Below are positions 1 to 5,982 of a stretch of DNA of 8,437 bases, one piece after another. How positions within the stretch are numbered: position 1 is the first letter of the stretch; each line of letters begins with the position of its first letter. The position numbers and the translations under genes are program-made. Source of the DNA: Rhodobacter sp. (GTDB lineage Bacteria; Pseudomonadota; Alphaproteobacteria; Rhodobacterales; Rhodobacteraceae); contig PNNE01000435.1 in NCBI GenBank assembly GCA_013824055.1, positions 1 through 8,437 of the forward strand, written 5' to 3'. The notes under the pieces were generated by a model, which worked only from the letters and a program-made list of their open reading frames with translations, was not told the DNA's origin and did not search any database.

Positions 1-2108
1 TTGATCGGCAACAGGAAGGTGACCGACTTGCGCAGGTTGTCATAGACCGTGCGCCCCTCGCGCACCGCCGCGGCGATCGAGGCAAAGTTGTCGTCGGCCA
101 GCACCATCTCGGCGGCTTCCTTGCTGGCCTCGGTGCCGGTGATGCCCATCGCCACGCCGACATCGGCCTGTTTCAGCGCGGGGGCGTCGTTCACCCCGTC
201 GCCGGTCATCGCGATCACCTGGCCGCGCGCCTGCAACGCGCGCACCAGCCGCAGCTTGTCGGCGGGGCTGGTGCGGGCGAAGATGTCCACCTCGGCGGCG
301 CGCAGGGCCAGTTCGGCGTCGTCCAGCCGGTCAAGATCGGCGCCGGTCAGCACCGTGTCCGCGTTGTGCAGGCCAAGCTGGCGCCCGATCGCCCGCGCAG
401 TGGCGGCATGGTCGCCGGTGATCATCTTGACCCGGATGCCGGCGGCGCGGCAGTCGGCGACCGAGGCGATCGCCTCGTCGCGCGGCGGGTCGATCAGCCC
501 GACCAGGCCCAGCAGCACCAGCCGCCCCGGCAAGGCGTCGGGGGCAAGCGCGCCCTCGGGGGCCGGACCCTCGGCCACCGCCAGCACGCGCTGGCCGTCG
601 CGCGCCAGCGCCTCGATCGCTTCGGTCCAGGCGGCGGGGTCCAGGGGCAGCGGCCCGTCCGGCCCGGCCACCCGGGCCGCCATCGCAAGCACCGCTTCGG
701 GCGCGCCCTTGACGAAGACCCGCGCCGCACCGTCGGGCGCGCGGACCGCCACCGCCATGAAGCGGTGCGCGGCATCGAAGGGGATCACCCCCAGCCGCGG
801 CCAGGCGGCGGCCTCGGCCGCGGGGTCGAGCCCGGCCTTCATCGCGCCCGCGACCAGCGCGCCCTCCATCGGATCGCCCGAGACCGTCCAGCCCTGCGCG
901 CCCCGCACCAGCGCGGCATCGCCGCACAGCATCGCCGCGCGCAACAGCGCCAGCGGCGGCGGCGCGGCACCCTCTCGCGCCGTCACCGCGCCCTCGGGGG
1001 CATAGCCGGTGCCGGTCAGGTCGAAATCGCCCCCGGCCGTGACGATGCGGCGCAGCGTCATCTCGTTGCGGGTCAGCGTGCCGGTCTTGTCCGAACAGAT
1101 CACCGAGACCGAGCCCAGCGTCTCGACCGCGGGCAGCCGGCGGATGATGGCGCGGCGGGCGGCCATGCGCTGCACCCCGATCGCCAGCGTCACCGTCAGG
1201 ATCGCCGGCAAGCCCTCGGGGATGCCCGCGACGGCCAGGCCGACGACGGTCTTGAACATCTCGTCCATGCTGTAGCCGCGATAGGCGACGCCGAAGGCAA
1301 AGATCGCCGCCGCCACCGTCACCACGACCGCCGCCAGCCAGCGGGCGAACTGGTTCATCTGCCGCAAGAGCGGCGTCGTCAGGTCCTCGACCCCGGCCAG
1401 AAGCCCGGTGATGTGGCCGATCTCGGTGCCAAGTGCGGTGGCCACCACCACCCCCCGGCCCTGGCCCGCCACCACCAGCGTGCCCGCAAAGGCCATCGAG
1501 GCGCGGTCCCCCAGCGGCGCATCGGCCGCGACCGGCGCCACCGCCTTGGCCACCGGCACCGATTCGCCGGTCAGCGCCGCCTCTTGCACCGCAAGCTGCG
1601 CGGTCCAGGTCAGGCGCAGGTCGGCGGGCACCCGGTCGCCAGCCTCGATCAGCACGATGTCGCCCGGCACCACCTCGGCGGCGGGCAGCGTCACCCGCTG
1701 GCCGTCGCGCAGCAGCGCCACCCGCGGCGCCAGCATCTTCCGGATCGCGGCCAGCGCCTTTTCCGCCCGGCCTTCCTGGAAAAAGCCGATCAGAGCGTTG
1801 AACAGCGCGACCAGCGCGATGACCACGGTGTCGACGTAATGGCCCAGCAGGAAGGTGATGAAGGCCGCCGCCAGCAGGATCTGGATCAGCAGGCTGCTGA
1901 ACTGCGCCAGGAACCGGCGCAGGGGGCCGCGCACCTTCGGTTCGGGCAGGCGGTTCGGCCCGTGTTCGGCCAGCCGCCGCGCCACCTCGTCCGCACCAAG
2001 CCCCGTCTCGGCCACGCCAAGCGCGGCAAGGACGGCCGCCGCCTCTTGCGCGTGCCAGGGGGCAGCTGTGTCGATCCCGGCAGAAGGGCCGCTCTTGTGG
2101 TCGGTCAT
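1..2108 (-). CDS. Cation-translocating P-type ATPase (P2 type), C-terminus cut by window edge
   Basis: An inner-membrane ATP-driven cation pump of the P2 (SERCA/PMR1-like) group. The start is ATG at 2108 and 702 codons are visible; relatives have roughly 850-900 residues, so the last membrane helices lie beyond base 1. Seen in order: a cation-ATPase N-terminal region (about 18-70), TM1/TM2 (about 71-110), the actuator loop TGES at 180-183, TM3 (about 257-275), TM4 with the ion-site motif IPEGLPA (P297, E298), the phosphorylated aspartate D340 in CSDKTGTLT, nucleotide-binding KGAPE at 467-471, TGDH at 564-567 and the hinge TGDGVND at 635-641. All catalytic motifs are intact. The PEGLP motif excludes heavy-metal P1B pumps, which carry CPC there. 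The ion (Ca2+, Mn2+, Na+ or other) cannot be fixed because TM5/TM6 are missing. Only a weak AGAGAG ribosome site precedes the start, so translation may depend on the helix-turn-helix gene 28 bp upstream. Confidence 0.93.
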   Translation of the reverse strand, partial: MTDHKSGPSAGIDTAAPWHAQEAAAVLAALGVAETGLGADEVARRLAEHGPNRLPEPKVRGPLRRFLAQFSSLLIQILLAAAFITFLLGHYVDTVVIALVALFNALIGFFQEGRAEKALAAIRKMLAPRVALLRDGQRVTLPAAEVVPGDIVLIEAGDRVPADLRLTWTAQLAVQEAALTGESVPVAKAVAPVAADAPLGDRASMAFAGTLVVAGQGRGVVVATALGTEIGHITGLLAGVEDLTTPLLRQMNQFARWLAAVVVTVAAAIFAFGVAYRGYSMDEMFKTVVGLAVAGIPEGLPAILTVTLAIGVQRMAARRAIIRRLPAVETLGSVSVICSDKTGTLTRNEMTLRRIVTAGGDFDLTGTGYAPEGAVTAREGAAPPPLALLRAAMLCGDAALVRGAQGWTVSGDPMEGALVAGAMKAGLDPAAEAAAWPRLGVIPFDAAHRFMAVAVRAPDGAARVFVKGAPEAVLAMAARVAGPDGPLPLDPAAWTEAIEALARDGQRVLAVAEGPAPEGALAPDALPGRLVLLGLVGLIDPPRDEAIASVADCRAAGIRVKMITGDHAATARAIGRQLGLHNADTVLTGADLDRLDDAELALRAAEVDIFARTSPADKLRLVRALQARGQVIAMTGDGVNDAPALKQADVGVAMGITGTEASKEAAEMVLADDNFASIAAAVREGRTVYDNLRKSVTFLLPI

Positions 2109-2136
2109 GCGCGCTGCTCTCTGGTTCGCCTGCGGG

Positions 2137-2397
2137 TCAAATCGGGGCGTGACCCGCCAGCCAGTTTCCGTTTTCCAAGGTCTTGTCGGTGTTCGGCCTT
2201 GCCTCGGGGGGCAAGCGCGGTCTGGTGGCATGAAGATCGACAAAGCTTTCCAGGTCGCAAACCGCGATCCGGTATTCACGGCCCAGGCGGATTGCCCGCA
2301 GGTCCCCGCGCCCGATCCAGACCCTGACTGCGGCCTCCTTCACCCCCAACAGAGCTGCCACCTGATGGGTGTTCAGCAGCGGCTGGTCGAGAACCAT
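2137..2397 (-). CDS. Small excisionase-family (HTH_17/MerR-like) DNA-binding protein
   Basis: An 86-residue protein that is almost entirely one winged helix-turn-helix domain. Residues 7-30 (LLNTHQVAALLGVKEAAVRV...) form the helix-turn-helix. G31-D32-L33 followed by AIRLGREYRI (35-44) is the wing, then comes a DLESFV helix (48-53) and a polar tail of about 30 residues. This is the pattern of the excisionase/HTH_17 family: a site-reading domain without a sensor or catalytic part. The ATG at 2397 is chosen because GGAG (minus strand, 2409-2406) lies 8 bases before it. The frame stays open far upstream only as a shadow of the dehydrogenase gene. It ends 28 bp before the cation ATPase on the same strand, so the two probably form an operon and it may regulate that operon. 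No integrase or phage gene is nearby, so a true excisionase role is unlikely. The target is unknown. Confidence 0.8.
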   Translation of the reverse strand: MVLDQPLLNTHQVAALLGVKEAAVRVWIGRGDLRAIRLGREYRIAVCDLESFVDLHATRPRLPPEARPNTDKTLENGNWLAGHAPI

Positions 2398-2438
2398 GTC
2401 GATGTCTCCAGCATGTTTGATCCACTCTGACACTGTTT

Positions 2439-2444
2439 CATATG
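2439..2444 (-). promoter_or_regulatory. Possible -10 element for the HTH-ATPase operon
   Basis: CATATG matches the -10 consensus at 3 of 6 bases. It lies exactly where a class II FNR promoter would have its -10 if the FNR box centre (2473.5) is at -41.5. The transcript would then start near 2432, about 35 bases before the HTH start codon. The match is weak, and the call rests mainly on the spacing. Confidence 0.35.
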
Positions 2445-2466
2445 GTTCAACAGCTCTCGTCGGGCC

Positions 2467-2480
2467 TTGATGCAGATCAA
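2467..2480. promoter_or_regulatory. Perfect FNR/FnrL (CRP-FNR family) box
   Basis: TTGATGCAGATCAA is an exact TTGAT-N4-ATCAA palindrome, the consensus bound by FNR, FnrL, Anr and FixK-type activators. It lies between the divergent HTH-ATPase and dehydrogenase genes, and its centre is 68.5 bp from the dehydrogenase start codon and 76.5 bp from the HTH start codon. Those distances leave room for a class II promoter (box at -41.5) with a short leader in each direction. The family's role is oxygen-limited activation; that this box works in both directions is inferred. The box also argues against starting the dehydrogenase at the in-frame TTG at 2467, since that codon lies inside it. Confidence 0.8.
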
Positions 2481-2502
2481 CGACGTCCCGGCCGTCCTGA
2501 TC

Positions 2503-2508
2503 GACAAG
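2503..2508 (+). promoter_or_regulatory. Possible -10 element for the alcohol dehydrogenase
   Basis: GACAAG is a weak 3-of-6 match to TATAAT. It lies at the position expected if the FNR box centre is at -41.5. The implied start is near 2515, about 27 bases before the ATG and upstream of the AGGAG ribosome site. Position, not sequence quality, supports it. Confidence 0.3.
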
Positions 2509-2541
2509 ACTCTGCAACCGGAAAGCCGCAGGAGTCATGTC

Positions 2542-3618
2542 ATGCCCGCCAGAATGAAGGCTGCCGTTTTTGTCGAACCCGGCCGGATCGTGCTGGACGA
2601 CAAGCCGATCCCCGATGTCGGCCCGAACGACGCATTGCTCAGGATCACGACCACGACGATCTGCGGCACTGACGTCCACATCCTCAAGGGCGAATACCCG
2701 GTGGCGCGCGGGCTGACCGTGGGCCATGAACCGGTCGGCGTGATCGAAAAGCTTGGCCGCAACGTGCTGGGCTACACCGAGGGCCAGCGCGCCATCGCCG
2801 GGGCGATCTGCCCCTCGGGCCATTCGCACGCCTGCCTTGACGGGCTTTGCGCCCAGGATGGCCAGCATTCCCGACACGGGCTGAAGCCGATGGGCGGCTG
2901 GCGGTTCGGCAACAGCATCGACGGGGCGCAGGCGGAATATCTTCTGGTGCCGGACGCGATGGCCAACCTGGCACTCGTGCCCGACGACCTGAGCGACGAG
3001 CAGGTGCTGATGTGCCCCGACATCATGTCCACCGGCTTTGCCGGCGCGGAATCGGGCAATATCCGCATCGGCGACACCGTGGCGGTCTTTGCCCAGGGGC
3101 CGATCGGGCTTTGCGCCACCGCCGGGGCAAAGCTGCGCGGCGCGACCCGGATCATCGCTGTCGACACCCTGCCCGAGCGGCTGGCGATGGCCCGGCGCCT
3201 TGGCGCGGACGAGGTCATCGACTATCGCGCGGTGGACCCGGTTGACGAGATCATGCGCCTGACCGACGGGCGCGGCGTCGATGTCGCGATCGAGGCGCTG
3301 GGGCTGCAATCGACCTTCGAGGCCTGCCTGCGGGTGCTGAAGCCCGGCGGCACGCTGTCCAGCCTTGGCGTCTATTCCGGCGACCTTACAATTCCGCTGA
3401 AGGCATTCCACGCCGGATTGGGCGACACCAAGATCGTCACCTCGCTTTGTCCGGGCGGCAAGGAACGCATGCGCCGTCTGATGAACGTGATCGCCGGCGG
3501 CCGGCTGGACCTTGCGCCGCTGGTCACGCACCGCTTCCCGCTGGAACGGATCGGCGAGGCCTATGAGCTTTTCGCGGCACAACGGGATGGCGTGATGAAA
3601 GTGGCCATCGTGACCTGA
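2542..3618 (+). CDS. Zinc-dependent alcohol dehydrogenase, MDR family, secondary-alcohol (TbADH/CbADH) type
   Basis: A cytoplasmic medium-chain dehydrogenase of 358 residues that interconverts an alcohol and its aldehyde or ketone using NAD(P). Catalytic zinc ligands are visible as C41 (ICGTDVH), H62-E63 (GHEPVG) and D160 (CPDIMSTG). The Asp in the fourth position and the GGWRFGN segment (118-124) match the Thermoanaerobacter/Clostridium secondary alcohol dehydrogenases. The Rossmann fold has QGPIG at 185-189, with Ala (A184) where the first glycine of GxGxxG usually sits. D208 ends the second strand (IIAVD), which favours NAD over NADP. The usual four-cysteine structural-zinc lobe is replaced by a Cys/His-rich loop at 90-112. 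The start is the ATG at 2542 because AGGAG (2530-2534) lies 7 bases before it; an earlier in-frame TTG falls in the FNR box. The physiological substrate is unknown, and regulation by low oxygen is inferred from the box. Confidence 0.9.
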   Translation: MPARMKAAVFVEPGRIVLDDKPIPDVGPNDALLRITTTTICGTDVHILKGEYPVARGLTVGHEPVGVIEKLGRNVLGYTEGQRAIAGAICPSGHSHACLDGLCAQDGQHSRHGLKPMGGWRFGNSIDGAQAEYLLVPDAMANLALVPDDLSDEQVLMCPDIMSTGFAGAESGNIRIGDTVAVFAQGPIGLCATAGAKLRGATRIIAVDTLPERLAMARRLGADEVIDYRAVDPVDEIMRLTDGRGVDVAIEALGLQSTFEACLRVLKPGGTLSSLGVYSGDLTIPLKAFHAGLGDTKIVTSLCPGGKERMRRLMNVIAGGRLDLAPLVTHRFPLERIGEAYELFAAQRDGVMKVAIVT

Positions 3619-3640
3619 AACCGTCCAGCGGCCCGTCAGA

Positions 3641-3655
3641 GCCGTGCAGCACGGC
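3641..3655. other. Short G/C-rich inverted repeat after the dehydrogenase gene
   Basis: GCCGTGCAGCACGGC folds as a 6-bp stem (GCCGTG/CACGGC) with a 3-base loop, 23 bp after the dehydrogenase stop. No T-run follows, so it is not a classical intrinsic terminator. It could stabilise the mRNA 3' end or assist Rho-dependent termination. Confidence 0.35.
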
Positions 3656-3746
3656 GCAATCCGCGATATCATCCTTGCAGGTCTCGCCTCGAAATTCCTG
3701 TCGCGTGACCTGACGTTTCCTGAACTACTCGCCGGGCCGCCCCGAG

Positions 3747-3779
3747 TCAGCCCCAAGCCAGCCCCAAGTCAGCCGCAAG
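3747..3779. repeat. Three tandem copies of an 11-bp unit upstream of the universal stress protein gene
   Basis: The copies are TCAGCCCCAAG (3747-3757), CCAGCCCCAAG (3758-3768) and TCAGCCGCAAG (3769-3779). They differ at the first base and at one internal base. A decayed part-copy (CCACCAAG) follows. The array ends 42 bp before the stress-protein start codon, in its presumed leader or promoter. The unit is close to one helical turn, so a phased binding site is possible; replication slippage is the simpler explanation. Nothing else recognisable was found in the 203-bp gap 3619-3821 apart from the small hairpin. Confidence 0.75.
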
Positions 3780-3821
3780 CCACCAAGACACGCAAGGACG
3801 CCCCAGTCGAAGGACCCACCC

Positions 3822-4781
3822 ATGCAATTGGTCAAATCCATCCTGTTCGTGACCCGACCGGGAGACAGATCAGAACCGGCATTCATCAACACCATGATCC
3901 TGGCGCAGGAACAGAAAGCCGACGTCCACATTCTGGTGACCTACCCTGACGATGTCGAAACCGCTGAAACCGTCAGCTTTCAGGTGTTCAACGCGTTGAT
4001 CGAGGCGGCAACGCAGGAAAGGGCCGACGAGCTTCTGGCGCTTGTGCCGGCGGGAATACCCAAGCCGCGCGTGACGATCCGCACCGGAAAGCAGTATTAC
4101 GAGGCAATCCTTCTGGTCCAGTCCGAGGGGCATGACCTTGTGATCAAGGCTGCCGAGCCTGATGTCGGCTTCTTCGAGAAGGTCCTGGGCTCCGAGGACA
4201 TGCACCTGCTGCGCAAGTGCCCCTGCGCGGTCTGGCTGATGCGCCCGGAAATGACCATGCCGCCGAAACGGCTGCTGGCCTGCGTGGCGATGGATGAACG
4301 CGAAGGCGCCGATCTGACGCTGAACGCCCGCATCATCGAGACCGGGCTGGAACTGCTTGACCGATCGTCTGATGCCGAACTGCACATCCTGCACTTGTGG
4401 AGCGCCCCTGGCGAGCATCTGATGCGCAGTGCCCGCACCGGGCTGTCCGAAAAACAGGTGCAGGACTGGATCTCGGCAGTTCGCAAGAAGCACAGATCCT
4501 GGTTCGCCGATCTTGTGCAGCCATTCTCCGGTCGCGCCCGGATCATCACCCATTTCGAAAAGGGGATCCCCGAAGCCAGGATCGCCGAGCTGGCCGAGTC
4601 GGTGAAGGCAAGTTCGGTCGTGATGGGCACTGTCGGACGGACCGGGATCAGCGGGTTGTTCATCGGGAACACCGCAGAGTCCATTCTCCACCAGCTCAAG
4701 GGATCCGTCCTTGCGCTGAAACCTGACAAGTTCAGAACGCCAATCCGCGCGGACCGGGACTCTGGCGCCGAAACCCCGTGA
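3822..4781 (+). CDS. Tandem-domain universal stress protein (UspE-like)
   Basis: A soluble 319-residue protein made of two Usp domains, close to the usual length of UspE-type tandem proteins. Domain 1 starts at VKSILFVTRPGD and runs to about residue 145. Domain 2 starts near 150 (PKRLLACVAMD) and ends with SVLALKP around residue 300. Domain 2 holds the ATP-binding signature G269-x2-G272-x9-G282-N283 (MGTVGRTGISGLFIGN). The matching place in domain 1 (VIKAAEPDVGFFEKVLG) lacks it, so probably only the second domain binds nucleotide. The ATG at 3822 is supported by AAGGA (3810-3814), 7 bases upstream. Usp proteins aid survival under starvation, redox or oxygen stress, and in alphaproteobacteria they often accompany FNR/FixK-controlled genes. 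It may be read through from the dehydrogenase or have its own promoter; none is clear. The 127-bp gap after it (4782-4908) faces the convergent regulator gene and shows no convincing terminator. Confidence 0.9.
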   Translation: MQLVKSILFVTRPGDRSEPAFINTMILAQEQKADVHILVTYPDDVETAETVSFQVFNALIEAATQERADELLALVPAGIPKPRVTIRTGKQYYEAILLVQSEGHDLVIKAAEPDVGFFEKVLGSEDMHLLRKCPCAVWLMRPEMTMPPKRLLACVAMDEREGADLTLNARIIETGLELLDRSSDAELHILHLWSAPGEHLMRSARTGLSEKQVQDWISAVRKKHRSWFADLVQPFSGRARIITHFEKGIPEARIAELAESVKASSVVMGTVGRTGISGLFIGNTAESILHQLKGSVLALKPDKFRTPIRADRDSGAETP

Positions 4782-4908
4782 ACGGGAAATCCGGGGAACG
4801 TCCGGGCTGGATCGCCTGGTGGCGTTCGGCTGGTTCACCATCAGGGCCGTCGGGGAGGACCTCGGCGGAAGGCGATTGCGGCAAGCGGTCCAGTCTGCCG
4901 GGATCAGA

Positions 4909-5241
4909 TCAGCAATAGATGCGGTACAGCGTCGCGATCACCTCGCGCACCGCTGGATCGGCCACGCTGTAATGGATCGACTGTCCGTCGCGCCGGGCCG
5001 AGACGATGCCCTGGTGGCGCATCCGCGCCAGATGCTGTGACATCGCCGATTGCGACAGCCCGACCCGTTCGGTCAGCACCCCGACCGGCAGTTCGGCCTC
5101 CAGCAGCAGGCACAGGATCATCAGCCGGTGCGGATTGGCCAGCGCCGACAGCATCGCCGCGGCGGCCTCGGCCTGCGCCTGAAGCTGATGGGGCGTGGCG
5201 ACGGGCTTGCCGCTCTGCGTGGTGGGCTTGTCGTCCCGCAT
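4909..5241 (-). CDS. sqrR: ArsR-family persulfide-responsive repressor (SqrR/BigR type)
   Basis: A 110-residue ArsR/SmtB winged helix-turn-helix regulator. The recognition region is SALANPHRLMIL (32-43) followed by VGLSQSAMSQHLARMR, with the wing RRDGQSIHYSV. Two cysteines stand out: C44 (LMILCLL) and the final residue C110 (YRIYC). Their 66-residue spacing equals that of C41/C107 in Rhodobacter SqrR and C42/C108 in BigR, which form a polysulfide-linked or disulfide bridge that releases DNA. The CxC metal motif (ELCVCDL type) of arsenic or zinc sensors is absent. The start at 5241 has GGAGG (minus strand, 5253-5249) 7 bases upstream. It is divergent from the DUF2892-YeeE/YedE-MBL-SulP operon, the standard BigR/PigS-type layout, so it should repress that operon and itself. 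The symbol is by family; bigR is equally defensible. Confidence 0.9.
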   Translation of the reverse strand: MRDDKPTTQSGKPVATPHQLQAQAEAAAAMLSALANPHRLMILCLLLEAELPVGVLTERVGLSQSAMSQHLARMRHQGIVSARRDGQSIHYSVADPAVREVIATLYRIYC

Positions 5242-5263
5242 CAGTTTTCCTCCACTTCACTCT

Positions 5264-5292
5264 TGCAATTTAGCTCATCCTAATATTATATT
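5264..5292 (+). promoter_or_regulatory. Sigma70-like promoter of the sulfur operon
   Basis: The -35 box is TTGCAA (5264-5269, 4 of 6). After a 17-base spacer comes the -10 box TATATT (5287-5292, 5 of 6). The implied start near 5299 leaves a 20-base leader containing AGGAGG (5308-5313). The inverted repeat at 5291-5306 covers the end of the -10 and the start site, as expected for repression. Confidence 0.6.
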
Positions 5293-5295
5293 CAA
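5267..5295 (-). promoter_or_regulatory. Sigma70-like promoter of the ArsR-family regulator
   Basis: Read on the minus strand, the -35 box is TTGAAT (5295-5290, 4 of 6). A 17-base spacer leads to the -10 box TAAATT (5272-5267, 4 of 6). The implied start near 5260 lies just before the GGAGG ribosome site. It overlaps the plus-strand promoter almost completely, and its -35 lies in the putative operator, which would give autoregulation. Confidence 0.5.
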
Positions 5296-5306
5296 GTCAC
5301 ATTGAA
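5291..5306. promoter_or_regulatory. Putative operator of the ArsR-family repressor, TTCAA-N6-TTGAA
   Basis: TTCAAGTCACATTGAA has perfect 5-bp inverted arms around GTCACA. Arms of this kind are usual for ArsR/SmtB operators. It spans the -10/start region of the sulfur operon and the -35 of the divergent regulator gene. The spacing differs from the ATTC-N8-GAAT motif I recall for Rhodobacter SqrR, so the exact half-sites are uncertain. A second palindrome, TAATATTA (5281-5288), adjoins it. Confidence 0.6.
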
Positions 5307-5318
5307 CAGGAGGTTCCC

Positions 5319-5522
5319 ATGACCAATGTCGGAAACATCGACCGAATCGTCCGGGCCGTCGCGGGCGCGGTTCTGCTTGCCGCACCGTTCCTGATGGCCG
5401 CATGGCCCGGGGTCTGGGGCTATGTGATGGCGGGTGCGGGACTGGTGCTGATCGGCACTGCCGCCTTCCGCTTCTGCCCGGCTTACCGGCTGCTTGGCCT
5501 GAACACCTGCGGCCTGCGCTGA
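5319..5522 (+). CDS. DUF2892 (YgaP-type transmembrane domain) small membrane protein
   Basis: A 67-residue inner-membrane protein with two predicted helices (about 11-28 and 32-50). The family pattern is clear: an N-terminal NVGNIDRIVRAVAG, and FCPAYRLLGLNTC at the end with C53 and C64. DUF2892 domains are found alone or fused to rhodanese (as in E. coli YgaP), and are frequent in sulfide-detoxification operons. The two cysteines could take part in persulfide handling at the membrane, but this is not established. AGGAGG (5308-5313) lies 5 bases before the ATG. It is the first gene of the operon, directly after the regulated promoter and 22 bp before the first YeeE/YedE gene. Confidence 0.85.
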   Translation: MTNVGNIDRIVRAVAGAVLLAAPFLMAAWPGVWGYVMAGAGLVLIGTAAFRFCPAYRLLGLNTCGLR

Positions 5523-5544
5523 CATCTGAAAGGAACTGCTTGCC

Positions 5545-5973
5545 ATGACGCCCACCGAATTCACCCCCATCGCCTCGCTGGTGGGGGGCGGGATGATCGG
5601 CCTTGCCTCGGTCCTCTTGATGCTGGCCTTCGGCCGCATCGCCGGGATCAGCGGCATCGCCGTGCGTGTCCTGCCGCCCTATCTCGACAGTGAGGCCCTG
5701 GGCCGGCTGGCCTTTGTCCTTGGCCTGGTCGCGGCCCCGTTGCTCTGGCTGGTCGCGACCGGCGCGATGCCGGTGGCGCATTTCGCTGCCGGTCCGGTGC
5801 TGCTGGTCGCGGGCGGGCTGCTGGTCGGCTTCGGCGCGGTCTGGGGCAACGGCTGCACCTCGGGCCACGGCGTCTGCGGGCTGTCGCGGCTATCCACCCG
5901 CTCGCTGGCGGCGGTCGCGACCTTCATGGCCACCGCAATCGCCACCGTCTTCGTCATGCGTCACCTGATCTGA
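5545..5973 (+). CDS. pmpA: YeeE/YedE-type sulfur transporter half (PmpA-like)
   Basis: A 142-residue integral membrane protein with about four helices (9-30, 52-72, 82-100 and 119-138). It carries the YeeE/YedE signature GFGAVWGNGCTSGHGVCG, with cysteines C104 and C111 in the loop after helix 3. Full-length YeeE (TsuA) imports thiosulfate using conserved membrane cysteines. Half-size pairs like this one and the next gene are the PmpA/PmpB proteins of BigR/PigS-controlled operons, thought to move a reduced sulfur compound. Two halves probably assemble as a heteromer. AAGGAA (5530-5535) precedes the ATG by 9 bases. The next gene starts 9 bp after its stop. Substrate and direction are not determined; sulfide, persulfide or thiosulfate are candidates. 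Confidence 0.88.
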   Translation: MTPTEFTPIASLVGGGMIGLASVLLMLAFGRIAGISGIAVRVLPPYLDSEALGRLAFVLGLVAAPLLWLVATGAMPVAHFAAGPVLLVAGGLLVGFGAVWGNGCTSGHGVCGLSRLSTRSLAAVATFMATAIATVFVMRHLI

Positions 5974-5982
5974 GGCCCCGAC

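Noticed and set aside
366..2327. 653-codon plus-strand open frame opposite the cation ATPase
   Set aside because: The translation is dominated by His, Arg, Gln and Gly with no domain pattern. It is the antisense shadow of a gene with every P-type ATPase motif in order; such frames are common in high-GC DNA.
2467..2541. Earlier TTG start of the dehydrogenase adding 25 residues
   Set aside because: It lies inside the FNR box, has no ribosome site, and the extra residues do not resemble the family N-terminus. The ATG at 2542 has AGGAG at proper spacing.
2398..3756. Upstream extension (to 539 codons) of the HTH frame on the minus strand
   Set aside because: It runs antisense through the entire dehydrogenase gene and has biased composition. 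A good ribosome site precedes the ATG at 2397, so only the last 86 codons are real.
3644..3949. 101-codon plus-strand frame between the dehydrogenase and the stress protein
   Set aside because: It overlaps the start of the well-supported Usp gene in another frame, is rich in Pro/Thr/His from the 11-bp repeat, and has no family resemblance.
4775..4786. Hairpin CCCG-TGAA-CGGG at the Usp stop codon as a terminator
   Set aside because: Only a 4-bp stem overlapping the stop codon, with no T-run after it; too weak to call.
3870..4841. 323-codon minus-strand frame opposite the Usp gene
   Set aside because: Antisense shadow; the plus strand encodes two recognisable Usp domains with an ATP-binding motif.
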